Assembly: GCA_905147135.1 (NCBI GenBank) | Contig: LR990050.1 | Location: forward strand, 13,824,001-13,888,000 | Length of the DNA: 64,000 nucleotides | Direction: 5' to 3' | Source: Blastobasis lacticolella | Taxonomy: Eukaryota > Arthropoda > Insecta > Lepidoptera > Blastobasidae | Shown here: one piece after another, positions 11,145-21,542 of the stretch | How positions within the stretch are numbered: position 1 is the stretch's first letter | Layout of the letters: every line of letters begins with the position of its first letter | Notes under the pieces: model-generated | The model's input: the letters and a program-made list of their open reading frames with translations, nothing else | Database searches by the model: none | Told to the model about the DNA's origin: nothing | Made by a program: the position numbers and the translations under genes

Positions 11145-11215
11145 ATGTTCCGGTGGTGCTATCGCGCACGAGGACCCGGTGTCCACCTTGACCATGATCC
11201 AATACCTCTCGTATA
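11145..11215 (-). mobile_element. SINE family B fragment
   Basis: GCGCACGAGGACCCGGTGTC then CACCTTGACCATGATCCA is the reverse complement of the TGGATCATGGTCAAGG region of the family. Confidence 0.6.
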
Positions 11216-11838
11216 CCAGTCGGACCCCTTAACAATCAGATCAACTACGCTCTTAAATAAAAATTACAAAAAAAAATGTTTGCCACCAGATCACCAGAAA
11301 TCGCCAAAAACCCGACACCAATACCAAAAATCAACAATCTCCACCATTACCTCATTATTACTTCACCCCGCATAAATAAGCTCACACATTCTCTTGCTAT
11401 ATCTTAATCTCGCATGAGCGATGGCCGAGCCCAACTCTCGATGGTCTATTAATCAAGTCGATGGGAAGCGGGCGGCTGTGCGATTTATTCCTACGCAAGT
11501 TTTGTGCAAACGCCGCATTATCGACTAATGATTGCGATCACGCTATGAGTGATCTGTTTGCGTTGCGGACGCTTTGTTTGTTAGAATGTGAATTTGTGTG
11601 TGGTGTAGATCGTTTCTGCTGCTAATCAATGTGCAGCTTAATTGGTTTAAGAATGGAAAAAAATTTGGATACTCCCTCTGGAACAAAAATATTAAAGATA
11701 TTTAGGAGGGTTGTCAACTTGCAAGAGATAACCCCACAATACAAACGTCCATATGACAGGTGGAACATTTTTAGACTAGAGAGAGATAACGTAGAGGGAG
11801 TATTGATTCTTGATCCTAGGGAGATAACGACCACCTAC
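11216..11838. other. No recognised gene; short CpG-rich part
   Basis: A mildly CpG-rich stretch at 11400-11580 (GATGGGAAGCGGGCGGCTGT) has no repeat match. The two overlapping ORFs at 11620-11870 on opposite strands have no recognisable domain. Confidence 0.35.
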
Positions 11839-11839
11839 C

Positions 11840-13600
11840 TGATAGAAAGTACTCACCGCCGCCCGTAGACATCTGCAATACCCGGGGAGTCACCAATAAA
11901 TTGCCGGCCTTTGAGACCCCCGCAGCACCGGGGGAGTCGCAAATGCATTGCCGGCTTTTGAGGCTGCAACACCCGGAGTGTCGCGAACGCGTTGCCAGCC
12001 TTTGAGACACCCACAACACCCGGTGTGTAGCGAATGCGTTGCCGGCCTTTGAAACATCCGCAACACCCTGAGAATTGCGTATGCGTAGTCGGCCTTTGAG
12101 TCACCAGTAATATACGTAGAGTCGCGAATTCGTAGCTCGCCTTTGAGATACCCGCAACACCCGGGGAGTCGCGACTGCGTAACCAGCTTTTGAGACACTC
12201 GCAACACCCGGGGAGTCGCGAGTGCGTTCCCGGTCTTTGAGATACCCGCAACATCTGATGATACGCGTATGAGTTGCCGGCCTTTGATATACCCGCTACG
12301 CCCAGGAAGTCGCGAATGCGTAGCTGCCCTTTGAGATACCCGCAACACCCGGGGAGTCGCGACTGCGTAACCAGCTTTTGAGACACTCGCAACACCCGGG
12401 GAGTAGCTAATGCGTTCCCGGTCTTTGAGATACCCGCAACATCTGGTGAGACGCAAATGTGTAGCTACCCTGTGAGATACACGTAACACCCGGGGAGACG
12501 CGAATGCGTTGCCGGCCTTTGAGAACCCCGCTACACCCAGGAAGTCGCGAATGCGTAGCTGCCCTTTGAGATACACGCAACACCCGGGGAGTCGCGAATG
12601 CGTTGCCGGCCTTTGAGAACCGCGGTACACCCAGGAAGTCGCGAATGCGTAGCTGCCCTTTGAGATACACGTAACAGCCGGGGAGTCGCGAATGCGTTGC
12701 CGGCCTTTGAGAACCCCGCTACACCCAGGAAGTCGCGAATGCGTAGCTGCCCTTTGAGATACACGCAACACCCGGGGAGTCGTGAATGCGTTGCCGGCCT
12801 TTGAGAACCCCGCTACACCCAGGAAGTCGCGACTGCGTAGCTACCCTTTGAGATACACGCAACATCCGGGGAGTCGCGAATGCGTTGCCGGCCTTTGAGA
12901 ACCCCGGTACACCCAGGAAGTAGCGAATGCGTAGCTGCCCTTTGAGATACACGCAACACCCGGGGAGTCGCGAATGCGTTGCCGGCCTTTGAGAACCGCG
13001 GTACACCCAGGAAGTCGCGAATGCGTAGCTGCCCTTTGAGATACCCGCAACACCCGGGGAGTCGCGACTGCGTAACCAGCTTTTGAGACACTCGCAACAC
13101 CCGGGGAGTAGCTAATGCGTTCCCGGTCTTTGAGATACCCGCAACATCTGGTGAGACGCGAATGTGTAGCTACCCTTTGAGATACACGTAACACCCGGGG
13201 AGACGCGAATGCGTTGCCGGCCTTTGAGAACCCCGCTACACCCAGGAAGTCGCGAATGCGTAGCTGCCCTTTGAGATACACGCAACACCCGGGGAGTCGC
13301 GAATGCGTTGCCGGCCTTTGAGAACCGCGGTACACCCAGGAAGTCGCGAATGCGTAGCTGGGCAGCTAGCGCAACACCCGGGGAGTAGCTAATGCGTTCC
13401 CGGTCTTTGAGATACCCGCAACATCTGGTGAGACGCGAATGTGTAGCTACCCTTTGAGATACACGTAACACCCGGGGAGACGCGAATGCGTTGCCGGCCT
13501 TTGAGAACCCCGCTACACCCAGGAAGTCGCGAATGCGTAGCTGTCCTTTGAGATACACGCAACACCCGGGGAGTCGCGAATGTGTTGCCGGCCTCATTCC
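11840..13600 (-). repeat. 47-bp minisatellite derived from retroposon family A
   Basis: About 36 units. CTGCCCTTTGAG landmarks at 12561, 12655, 12749, 12843, 12937 and 13031 are exactly 94 bp apart, giving a 94-bp dimer of 47-bp monomers. A longer block starting GAGTAGCTAATGCG recurs at 12401, 13106 (705 bp, 15 monomers, later) and 13383. The left edge ACCGCCGCCCGTAGACATCTG and the monomer core GTTGCCGGCCTTTGAGA match the interior of family A (58675-58770, reverse strand). Because 47 is not a multiple of 3, long open frames run through all three minus-strand frames. These are repeat artefacts, not genes. Confidence 0.95.
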
Positions 13601-13829
13601 TTTTAGGGGTCAATGTTGTAACGGTATTGAAACACTGGTGTCGAAAGAGAGTTCACTTTTTGCATCAAATGTTAATAAGATCATAGGTAGGTACTAAACA
13701 GCAAACATACAAAAAACATCACTATATTTCATCGCAAATTCCTCTGTTTATCCACCATCACATCCTAACTTGAATTTATAGGGTCTATTTCGAGTTGACG
13801 TTATAATTTAAGACGATGATTGTTTGAAG

Positions 13830-13930
13830 TGGACAGTGGAATCCCGGGCATAAATCCCGGGGTCCGTGTGGCGAATCCCGGGGAAGACGCCCCGGGGAGG
13901 TCGCGCCGCGCACTAATAATTCGCCTCTAG
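13830..13930. other. CpG-rich block with CCCGGG repeats
   Basis: AATCCCGGGCATAAATCCCG, AATCCCGGGGAAG and CGCCCCGGGGAGGTCGCGCC: four spaced CCCGGG-type sites in under 80 bp. No repeat family or frame recognised. Confidence 0.3.
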
Positions 13931-14269
13931 CAGAGAAACAAACAAAGCTTGTCTTGGGCAACGTTGTTGTAACAGGATTATAACGTAGAGTACACAATAT
14001 AATAATATGCTCAAAATTATACTTTATTGTATAACCTATTTCGTTTTTTAGATTATTCTATCTATTTATCTTGCTATTTCATTTTTTTATAGTAGGCACT
14101 TTAGTAACAATATTGCTTACTCAAATATTCTATAATGAAATTATGCCTATTCACGACTAAATTACCTTTTGTGTAAAGGATGTGTAGCGAATGTCAAGTA
14201 TTTTCAATGCCATTAATTTGTTTCATGATTATTCCGTCCAGTTCATTTGTACTAATATCGCAAAGAGAC
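13931..14269. other. No recognised feature
   Basis: AT-rich DNA with no repeat or coding signal. Confidence 0.4.
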
Positions 14270-14440
14270 AAAGTTTTTTTTTAATAAAGTGGCAAACAAG
14301 CTTACGGCCCGTCTGATGGTAAGCAGTCACCGAAGCCTATGGACGTTTGCAATACCAGGGGCATCACCCAAATTCAACATAAGCATTTTCTGTGACCCCA
14401 TCCATCGCAGTCAGCTGATCAGTGGCCCCGAGCGGCCTCT
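14270..14440 (-). mobile_element. Retroposon family A, diverged copy
   Basis: A T-rich run precedes GGCAAACAAGCTTACGGCCC, GTCTGATGGTAAGCAGTCAC and TATGGACGTTTGCAATACCA. More diverged from the family core than the other copies, so perhaps a different subfamily. Confidence 0.6.
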
Positions 14441-14637
14441 CTATGGCCCTCTTGTGGCTCAACCGGATATTATCCGGCCCTTGTCCTTCCCAGTGATTTA
14501 GTGTGGGCCACGCAGAGATCAATCGCTCCCAGCCTGGTTTACCTGGCTACTACCCGGCTTTGATTTAAAATTGTTGAACTATTCATATAGGCATATGACT
14601 TGGCCATTCTAAATACTCACAAAATTTATACAAATAA

Positions 14638-14720
14638 GCTTAGATTAGATTCATTTATTGATAACGATTGTTACATGTGATTAAGAAAATAGGTATCTAC
14701 CTATAAATTCAATTTGTATA
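14638..14720 (-). mobile_element. LINE 3' tail
   Basis: AGATTAGATTCATTTATTGA is a short tandem tail plus CATTTATTG, the same junction type as at 17588 and 23003. No coding part remains. Inner edge not determined. Confidence 0.45.
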
Positions 14721-15135
14721 CTTTCAATATGTCCGTACATTTTATTCAATTGTCACATGGAATAAAATTATAATTTGAAAGTTAAAGTATCTATTTTTTT
14801 GGGTTTTGTTTGAATTTAATTGCTATTATAATTCTCACACTAAATGAATTAATCTCGCCTAAAGAAATTGGACTATAACAATTGGGCTCTATAGTTCAAA
14901 TTCTTTGGTCACGCCCCACGGTGTTTTAACAATATGATAACCGAGTTATAAGCAATAACAATATGATCCCTGCCACACTACCAATACCATGACTTTGACA
15001 AATGATTGATTTTGAATGATTATTAAACTTTATTTTAAAAAATGAGATTATAGAAATTAATCTCCTAGGGCCCACAAAAACGTAGACTAATAGTCGCAGC
15101 GGCCTGACCCGTTGTCTCCCACAATTTATAACCGT
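14721..15135. other. No recognised feature
   Basis: AT-rich DNA; no frame with a domain and no repeat match. Confidence 0.4.
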
Positions 15136-15310
15136 CACAGCGCTGGCCGGGTGAAGCGCGATTCATAATTAATGATAATATCCGGCAGACGCGGATTTTT
15201 CATCCGTGCGACGGAAAAAACGCCGCGCCGGAAAAATAATCGCGGAAAGCCCTTAGTCATTTATGACGGGCCGGTTGGGACGTGCGCCACCCGTGGAGGA
15301 TTTCGGTTTA
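15136..15310. other. CpG-rich low-repeat block
   Basis: GGCCGGGTGAAGCGCGATTC, GCGCCGGAAAAATAATCGCG and GGGACGTGCGCCACCCGTGG, with TAATTAATGATAA cores. Non-coding; regulatory role inferred from look only. Confidence 0.3.
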
Positions 15311-15784
15311 AAAGGTTAGTAATGTGCCGTTTAGGTTAGTAATGGCTGTTTGTTTTACAGTGCCACGTTGCATATTGTGTTTATTAGGCTTACGGGGGGT
15401 GCACGAAATCGGGTGGTGTGGAGGCGAAAGAGAAAAAAAGGAGATGTGTAGAAGCCGGGATTGACCGCCCGGATAGTGATTATGACAAATGCAAAATAAA
15501 TTATGATTATTTTAATTTTAATATTTGAAAAGAAGGGTAATATACCAATGTGACGTCCACCTATGAAATATTTAAAGTTGGCCTCATCAATTTTAATTGT
15601 TTTATAAAAAATTAAAACATAATTACTGCTAAGATGCTTTTGTCAAGTATTTCAGATCAATGTGTCGGATATTTCATACAAATCGATTCAATGTGTATTC
15701 AGTATTTGTAAAGGTATTGCGTGGTAAATAGACAAACTTTCGCATTTGAAACATAACAATAATAAAAAAGCTTAGTACTATTTT

Positions 15785-15965
15785 TCTATGTCTCTCTCTG
15801 TGCTCGTAGCTCCCGAACGGATGAACCTATGGCGGTACGGTTTTTATTACTTAAAAGCCAGTTTGATCGAGATGGTTCTTAGTTTTGTTTCATTAAAATC
15901 GGTTTAGTAGTTCAGGAAATATCGACTTAATGTATCAGGGTCGTGGTTATCCGACGTTTTTCCAT
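15785..15965 (+). mobile_element. Lepidopteran interspersed repeat (family P)
   Basis: GTAGCTCCCGAACGGATGAA, GAGATGGTTCTTAGTTTTGT and AAATCGGTTTAGTAGTTCAG are in the order I associate with a repeat very common in moth genomes. Single copy in this orientation here. Family Q/R pieces at 31020, 55480 and 60560 carry the related GGGAGCTACGAT text on the other strand. Confidence 0.5.
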
Positions 15966-15998
15966 CGGTTAGGTTATATTACTAGTGTTACTATTTAT

Positions 15999-16157
15999 TA
16001 CTAGTGGATCCGACGCGACTTCGTTGCCGTGGCTTCCTAACCCTACCCTACACCTACTCTACACCTACCCTACACCTACCCTGCAGCTACCTTACACCTA
16101 CCCTACACCTACCCTGCAGCTACCCTCCACCTAGCCTTCGCCTACCCTACTACGAGT
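15999..16157 (-). repeat. 12-bp minisatellite inside a family F copy
   Basis: ACTAGTGGATCCGACGCGAC and TTCG open a minus-strand family F copy. From about 16035 to 16152 follow about ten units of CTACACCTACCC with CTGCAGCTACCC variants. The family F copy at 40510 has only ACCCCTACCTACCCTTT at the same place, so the array looks like a local expansion of it. Confidence 0.75.
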
Positions 16158-16254
16158 ATGTACATTAGATGTTCATAAAACAAGAGGCAAATTTTTACGG
16201 GCTTTTGATTTGACTCCTGTCCAGTCACCGTAACATCGGCTTCTGCGCCAGACC

Positions 16255-16400
16255 GGAAATACAGATTTTAAAAAAGGAACGCGCGCGGCCGGAAGCCACT
16301 GGCAGGAAGATGGCGACGGCAGCGCCGCGTCGCCGGCTCGGTGAATTAAAAATTAAACGAGTATCCGTTTCCGGGCACCGCGACTGTTTTGTTTATTTTC
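16255..16400. other. CpG-rich low-repeat block
   Basis: GAACGCGCGCGGCCGGAAGC and GACGGCAGCGCCGCGTCGCC with ATTAAAAATTAAACG. No frame or repeat. Confidence 0.3.
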
Positions 16401-17287
16401 AAGGGTTATCCTTGACGTACGAACATTCGTTGTGACAAAGTTGTTTGTTTCACTTGTTGTATCTGAATCGACGCTTTTAATCGCTGAAAAAGGCAAAGAT
16501 TAATCGATGGACGCTTTGCAATCGACTTTTTTACCATAAAAAATGCGTTATTTTAATGAGTCACATTATTAGCTTCCAATAAAATGCGCCATCTGTCGTC
16601 TACACTTGACGACAATATTGAGGGCCTTCGTACCTTTTACCGTATATAATTGGATAGTTTCTTGCAAATTTGGAAATGTGTAATCTAAATGCGAATTTAA
16701 ACTAGGTTTCATCGCCACTCAATACAACGCTAACCTTACAGCCTTAGTTTTAACAACTGTCTTTGTCATATTGCATTTGGTCCAAGCGGCCATACTTATA
16801 ACAAAATATAAATAAATCCACCGTTTTCTTAAAGCGATGCAGACTTATCTTGGCCCAATTCTAATATATATTCTAAGTATTCTGACATTTGCAAATAGAG
16901 AGTTATGTATTGTATTGCATATTTGAAGTTATGGTAATGTATGGTACTAGTAAAGATATAGGTAATAATATTGTAGCCGTTCTGTTTCTGTTGTACATAT
17001 TTTCAAACACAGCAATCTCCACCCAACCAAGCTTGGAGATTATGTCAAAACCCTTCACTTATGTGAAGGCCCACGTCCATCAATGAACTGTTACGGGCTA
17101 TAAATGTACTTACTTACCAGCTGGCTCTAGCTATCGCCTATAGATGGCCTGTAGATGTGATGTCTGTGAAAATAGGTCATATGAGAATGGTACTGGATAA
17201 TTTGGCAGTGAATAAATGAGTGCGTTTGTATTCTGTACTGTGTATGAAATTTTGGTACATACTTTTACAACAAACATTCTTAGTAGC
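16401..17287. other. No recognised gene; faint SINE E piece near 17070
   Basis: AT-rich and mostly featureless. At 17060-17105, GTCCATCAATGAACTGTTACGGGCTAT loosely resembles the 3' end of SINE family E (+). The remaining frames have no domains. Confidence 0.35.
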
Positions 17288-17393
17288 GGGCAACGCATAG
17301 GTAGCGCCACTGGTGTTGCTGAGGTCCAAAGGCGACCATTATCCATCAGCTGGCCCGCATGCCTGTTTGGATGCCATATTTAATAAAAAAAAA
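17288..17393 (+). mobile_element. Retroposon family A copy
   Basis: CAACGCATAGGTAGCGCCAC, TGGTGTTGCTGAGGTCC, ATTATCCATCAGCTGGCCCG, GCATGCCTGTTTGG, then an A-rich tail at 17382-17392. Diverged but in family order. Confidence 0.7.
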
Positions 17394-18094
17394 TGTCCTC
17401 TACAGGTCCTTCAGCCGTCCATCTCGCATGAGGCTGGCCTGATTTCTAATATGTGGTTTTCACTCGAGATCCTTTCTGCCGTGTCGGCTATGTGATCCGC
17501 TAAAAATGTGGATCATTACCACGTCGGTGTAACTGTTCTAAATCTTTTGTCGATGTCGGTACTTAGTTCTGCTATTATACCTTAGTTATAGAATAGAATA
17601 TCATTTATTGCTCAAAATGTAGTAGGAATACAATAGTTGTTAAAATTATAATTTTCGGTTCACACACTTTACCAGAATCTGGCATGCAATATTTAGAGAG
17701 TAACAATTAAATTAAATTAATTTGTTTAATTTCAGCAACAAAATTCATAACTTACAAATGTTTAAATTTCACAACAGTATTTACCCATATAATCATTAAC
17801 ATAGAATATATAAGAATGACAATCAGAATTAATAAATTATATAAATTAAAAATGTCACAACAGTCAAAATATTACAAAAAATATGTCAATCAGCAATTAA
17901 TAAATTCATATTATCACAACAGTTAATTATGATTACCAAATTAATATCTTATTGCACTTATGTCATAAAATCTTTAGGATGTCAATATTATTGTCATTGT
18001 GTTACATCCTTATTTAACATCCTCGCTTAAAGGACTCAAAAAATTCATTAAGGCTGTAAAAACAACTTTGAATCAACCATTTTTTTAATTTTTG

Positions 18095-20830
18095 TTAGAA
18101 TATATTTATTGGCAATAATTTCAAATTATTGTCGAGGCGGTTATAAATTTTAATGGCCATTGAGAAACTGTTTCTGCTGTAGAGTGTATTGAAGGCAGTT
18201 GTATCTGAGACTTTAGTGAATAAGTACAGATGGCTTTTTACAAATACACATATCTCGTAGATGTATATACTCGGGACTGTTAACAGATTATGATACCGAA
18301 ATAGGGGTCTGCAAGATGTCAATGAGTCAACACCACACATTGCTCTGATGCACTGTTTTTGACAGAGGAGTACCTGATTTACTTGTGATGAATTACCCCA
18401 TAGTATAATGGCATACCTTATAATAGAACATATGTACCCGTGATATGCCTGCAAAGCAATTTTTTCGCTGCTAATTTTGGTGAGCCGCCAAAGTGCATAT
18501 GCAAAGGAATTTATTTTACTGCACAAGTTGGAGATATGCGTTGTCCATGCACACCTGTCATCCACCCAGATGCCCAGAAATGCAGTTTGATTCGTCTTAG
18601 CAATAGTTTGACCATTAACTGATACAGTTAAATCTTTTTTCTTTCCATTCCTATTTATAAACTGTATGTACGTAGTCTTATTCAAATTAACTTTGAGGTT
18701 ATTGTCATCAAGCCATTTTATAATAACATGTACGGCTTTATTGATCTCTTCATTATAAGTAATTATGTCACTGCATGGTATTATTACGGAAACGTCATCA
18801 GCAAATAGTGTGCAGTCATATTTTATTACATTTGGCAGATCATTAATATAGAGCAAGAATAATAGTGGCCCTAAAATACTGCCCTGTGGCACCCCAACCT
18901 TGTTAAATTCCATCGAGGACCTGAATGATCTACGCTCTGCATTATCTATTTTTGTTATTTCAACGTATTGTCTTCTGTTGCTAAGATAACTGTCCAGCCA
19001 TTTATATGCTTGCCCTCTTAAACCATAACGTTCGCATTTATCGAGAAGTTTCTTATGTAATACGAAATCGAATGCTTTGCTCATATCAAAGAAGACTGCA
19101 GTAACAGCTGTTCTTTTGTCTAAGCATCGCAGGATTTTATTTATCAGTGAAAAAGCAGCTAACGACGTTGATTTACCCTTTTGAAACCCGTACTGGTTAC
19201 CTTTTAGAATTTTGAAAGCATTTATAAAGCTAGAAATACGATCGTGCATCGCTTTTTCAAATACTTTTGAGAATATAGAAATAAGTGCTATGGGTCTATA
19301 ATTGTCTATATTTTCCTCACTCCCCTTCTTATGCAAAGGCTTTACAATTGTCAGCTTTAACTGATCTGGAAATAAACCTTTAGTAAAAGATAAATTTATT
19401 AAATAACTTAGAACTGTCGCAATTTCTACTTTACAGGCTTTTATAACTTTTGTATGAATATCGTCATAGCCTGTTGAGTTTGATGTGTTTAAATTATTAA
19501 TTATTTTTATTATTTCTTGAGCGTCAGTCGGTTTTAAGAACATACTGGCATTGTTAATAGGTATGTGTGACATATTAGAACCTGAGTCATGAACCATAGA
19601 ATTAGTCAAATTAATGTAATGTTTATTAAATGAATTTGCAATGTCAGTAGGGTCATTCATTATCATGTCATTAAATTTTATTTTCTCTATATATTTATTA
19701 TAAGCTATATTATTTGTTTTATTCTTTATTATATTCCACGAAGCCTTACATATATTTTTAGAATTTGTTATATAGTTACTATTCGATAGTTTTTGAGCAT
19801 GATTAACGCACTTTTTAAGTAGTTTTGAATAACTTTTATACTTTATTTTTGTTGTGGTACTTGACGTAGCATAATACGTGAACCTCAAGTGTCTTTTAGT
19901 GACAATAGACTTTTTAAGCCCTTTTGTGATCCATGGTGTAGGATGCTTTTGCACGTGGCACCTCTTCTTATAAACTGGAAAGCATAGGTTATAAAACATC
20001 GTAAAGATCTCATAAAAGTTATCAAATGCCGTGTTAATATCCTCTTCCTGGTACACATTTTCCCAGGTTAATGAATTTATGCATTCTCGAAATTTAGTCA
20101 CGTTTTCTTTGCATAAGTCACGTGTCCAGAAATATTTACAAATCTGTTGTTTAGACTGACTTGTTACGGGGACGTGAATAGATTGAGCCGTTTCATGGTC
20201 TGATAAACCTAAGTGATGTATTTCATTTCTAACGTTTATCACATTGCTCATAATCTGATCTAAGCATGAAGATTTCCTCGTGGGTTCTGAGATATGTAAA
20301 TTAAAATTATTATTTTTGACTATTCTGTTCAGTTCACGAGTACCGTATGAATCTTTTAGTATATTTATATTAAAGTCTCCCGATATTACAATTTTATATT
20401 TTGTTTTCTTTTTTAATACGTGTAATAACCGCTCCAATTTCAGAAGAAACAAGAACAAATCAGATGTTGGTGTCCTGTAAATGCATAGAACAATGCACCT
20501 AATTGAAGCTATATCTACTCCACAGCATTCAAATACATATTCTTCCCTAAATTCCTTTAAAAATTCAACTTCATTGGATTTGATGTCCCTCTTACACAAT
20601 ATACAGACTCCTCCCCTTTTCTGATTCTTTATGGAATACGTAGACCGCACTTCGTAACCGTCTATTACAATATTGTTTTCACTACCTGATTTTATAAACG
20701 TTTCACTTAGGCAAAGTACGTCAAAACGTTTTCCTTTACCTGAAAGCTTATGTAAGGTCAATTCTATCAATTCCTTTTTGCTTATTAAACCTGCAATATT
20801 CTGATGTAAGATGTTTAAAGTCTTAGTCAC
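18095..20830 (-). CDS. LINE ORF2: endonuclease and reverse transcriptase
   Basis: 911 codons without a stop. Residues 1-225 are an apurinic-like endonuclease: QN at 10-11, LSET 41-44, GDFN 151-154 and LSDH 209-212 match its catalytic positions. Residues about 490-760 are the RT: NYRPI 510-514, FDMSKAFD 581-588, GVPQGSILGP from 646, and the active-site FADD at 676-679, with LGI at 752. Its known role is to nick the target and copy the element RNA from the nicked end. The frame has no early ATG: GTG stands at 20830 and the first Met is residue 194, after most endonuclease motifs. The frame is open back to 20851, where a TAG ends it, and it overlaps the end of ORF1. Translation therefore probably depends on reinitiation or a shift from ORF1. 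An intact frame with all catalytic residues suggests a fairly young copy. Confidence 0.9.
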   Translation of the reverse strand: MTKTLNILHQNIAGLISKKELIELTLHKLSGKGKRFDVLCLSETFIKSGSENNIVIDGYEVRSTYSIKNQKRGGVCILCKRDIKSNEVEFLKEFREEYVFECCGVDIASIRCIVLCIYRTPTSDLFLFLLKLERLLHVLKKKTKYKIVISGDFNINILKDSYGTRELNRIVKNNNFNLHISEPTRKSSCLDQIMSNVINVRNEIHHLGLSDHETAQSIHVPVTSQSKQQICKYFWTRDLCKENVTKFRECINSLTWENVYQEEDINTAFDNFYEIFTMFYNLCFPVYKKRCHVQKHPTPWITKGLKKSIVTKRHLRFTYYATSSTTTKIKYKSYSKLLKKCVNHAQKLSNSNYITNSKNICKASWNIIKNKTNNIAYNKYIEKIKFNDMIMNDPTDIANSFNKHYINLTNSMVHDSGSNMSHIPINNASMFLKPTDAQEIIKIINNLNTSNSTGYDDIHTKVIKACKVEIATVLSYLINLSFTKGLFPDQLKLTIVKPLHKKGSEENIDNYRPIALISIFSKVFEKAMHDRISSFINAFKILKGNQYGFQKGKSTSLAAFSLINKILRCLDKRTAVTAVFFDMSKAFDFVLHKKLLDKCERYGLRGQAYKWLDSYLSNRRQYVEITKIDNAERRSFRSSMEFNKVGVPQGSILGPLLFLLYINDLPNVIKYDCTLFADDVSVIIPCSDIITYNEEINKAVHVIIKWLDDNNLKVNLNKTTYIQFINRNGKKKDLTVSVNGQTIAKTNQTAFLGIWVDDRCAWTTHISNLCSKINSFAYALWRLTKISSEKIALQAYHGYICSIIRYAIILWGNSSQVNQVLLCQKQCIRAMCGVDSLTSCRPLFRYHNLLTVPSIYIYEICVFVKSHLYLFTKVSDTTAFNTLYSRNSFSMAIKIYNRLDNNLKLLPINIF

Positions 20831-21539
20831 GAAAAAGCTTGTTTTGAGAGTCTATAGCAGTACTATTTATTTTACGTTTTATAAAATAGTCCGTGATTCG
20901 TTGCTGAACGATATGTTTTGTAATTATCTTTAATTTAGGTTGTTTCTCATAAAAAGTGTTAGTCAATTTTATATTATCAATATTATTAAAATTGTAACTT
21001 AAATATTTTTTTGTGTAATAAATCATGTCAATCTTAATATTTATCTTAAAAGCCAACTTTGTCAAAAACATTTTGTTATACTCTATGTCACTTAAATCTA
21101 AGAACATAGTATTTCTAAACTGATTACATGTCATCCGCAACATATGATTCACTTTATTTTCATTTAAATGTTTATTGTGTTTTACACCCATGATTATTAT
21201 TTTTGCTTTTGAATACGTTTTTAGGAAAATATATAGTTCTGCATACAGTTTCATCGGATTCGTATCGCATTCTCCTATATTTAAGACTATTATATCATTT
21301 GCCGTTGACTTTTGTAACTCAGTCGTATTTAAAATTTCCTCGCTATTGGCGTGCGGTTTCAATGTTGATTTTATTTTATAGTTACCGTACTCTGATCGTT
21401 CCCTGGATTTTAATAGAGTCCGTGCCAATCCTGAACATTGCTTGCCGCCTAAATATCCGCCTATATCTAAATATATGACCCTAACACCTAGAGAAACAAT
21501 GATATTTGGTACAACAAATTTACATTTAATTTGTAACCA
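20823..21539 (-). CDS. LINE ORF1 C-terminal part, SGNH/esterase-like, 5'-incomplete
   Basis: An open frame of about 239 codons runs from the TAG at 21540-21542 to a TAA at 20823. A commonly picked start at 21428 is TTG, and the coding signal continues upstream of it. CSGLARTLL lies near the N-terminal end. IIVLNIGECDTN and KIIIMGVKHNKHLNENKVN follow, then MFLDLSD. This order matches the esterase-like domain of CR1/L2-type ORF1 proteins (strand-turn, Asn-bearing helix, FIDL-type strand). The usual GDS nucleophile block is altered or missing at GGKQCSGLA. The N-terminal zinc-finger or coiled-coil part of such proteins is not present. It ends in a different frame overlapping ORF2. Confidence 0.6.
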   Translation of the reverse strand, partial: WLQIKCKFVVPNIIVSLGVRVIYLDIGGYLGGKQCSGLARTLLKSRERSEYGNYKIKSTLKPHANSEEILNTTELQKSTANDIIVLNIGECDTNPMKLYAELYIFLKTYSKAKIIIMGVKHNKHLNENKVNHMLRMTCNQFRNTMFLDLSDIEYNKMFLTKLAFKINIKIDMIYYTKKYLSYNFNNIDNIKLTNTFYEKQPKLKIITKHIVQQRITDYFIKRKINSTAIDSQNKLFRD

Positions 21540-21542
21540 CTA

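Larger units (their letters stand above)
17585..21542 (-). mobile_element. LINE (CR1/L2/Daphne-Jockey group), nearly complete ORF2
   Basis: Minus-strand element, 5' to 3': an esterase-like ORF1 piece, a full-length endonuclease-RT ORF2, a 3' UTR of about 500 bp, and an end at about 17588 reading GATATTCTATTCTATAAC, a short pentamer tail with no poly(A). An ORF1 of SGNH-esterase type before an apurinic-like endonuclease plus RT, with non-poly(A) tandem tails, is known for the CR1/L2-like groups. The 5' boundary is not visible. The in-frame stop at 21540-21542 and the absence of upstream coding suggest 5' truncation or a nearby frameshift. I did not find a TSD. Confidence 0.85.

Noticed and set aside
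11890..12771. 293-codon open frame on the minus strand
   Set aside because: It lies wholly in the 47-bp minisatellite. All three minus-strand frames are open in places because the unit lacks stops and shifts frame. The peptide is repetitive with no known domain.
11840..13600. CRISPR-like array
   Set aside because: Units are contiguous and similar throughout, with no unique spacers, and the DNA is clearly eukaryotic.
16035..16152. Internal telomere repeat (TTAGG/CCTAA)
   Set aside because: The unit is 12 bp, CTACACCTACCC, and sits at a fixed place within a family F repeat. Only the first CCTAACCCTA looks telomeric.
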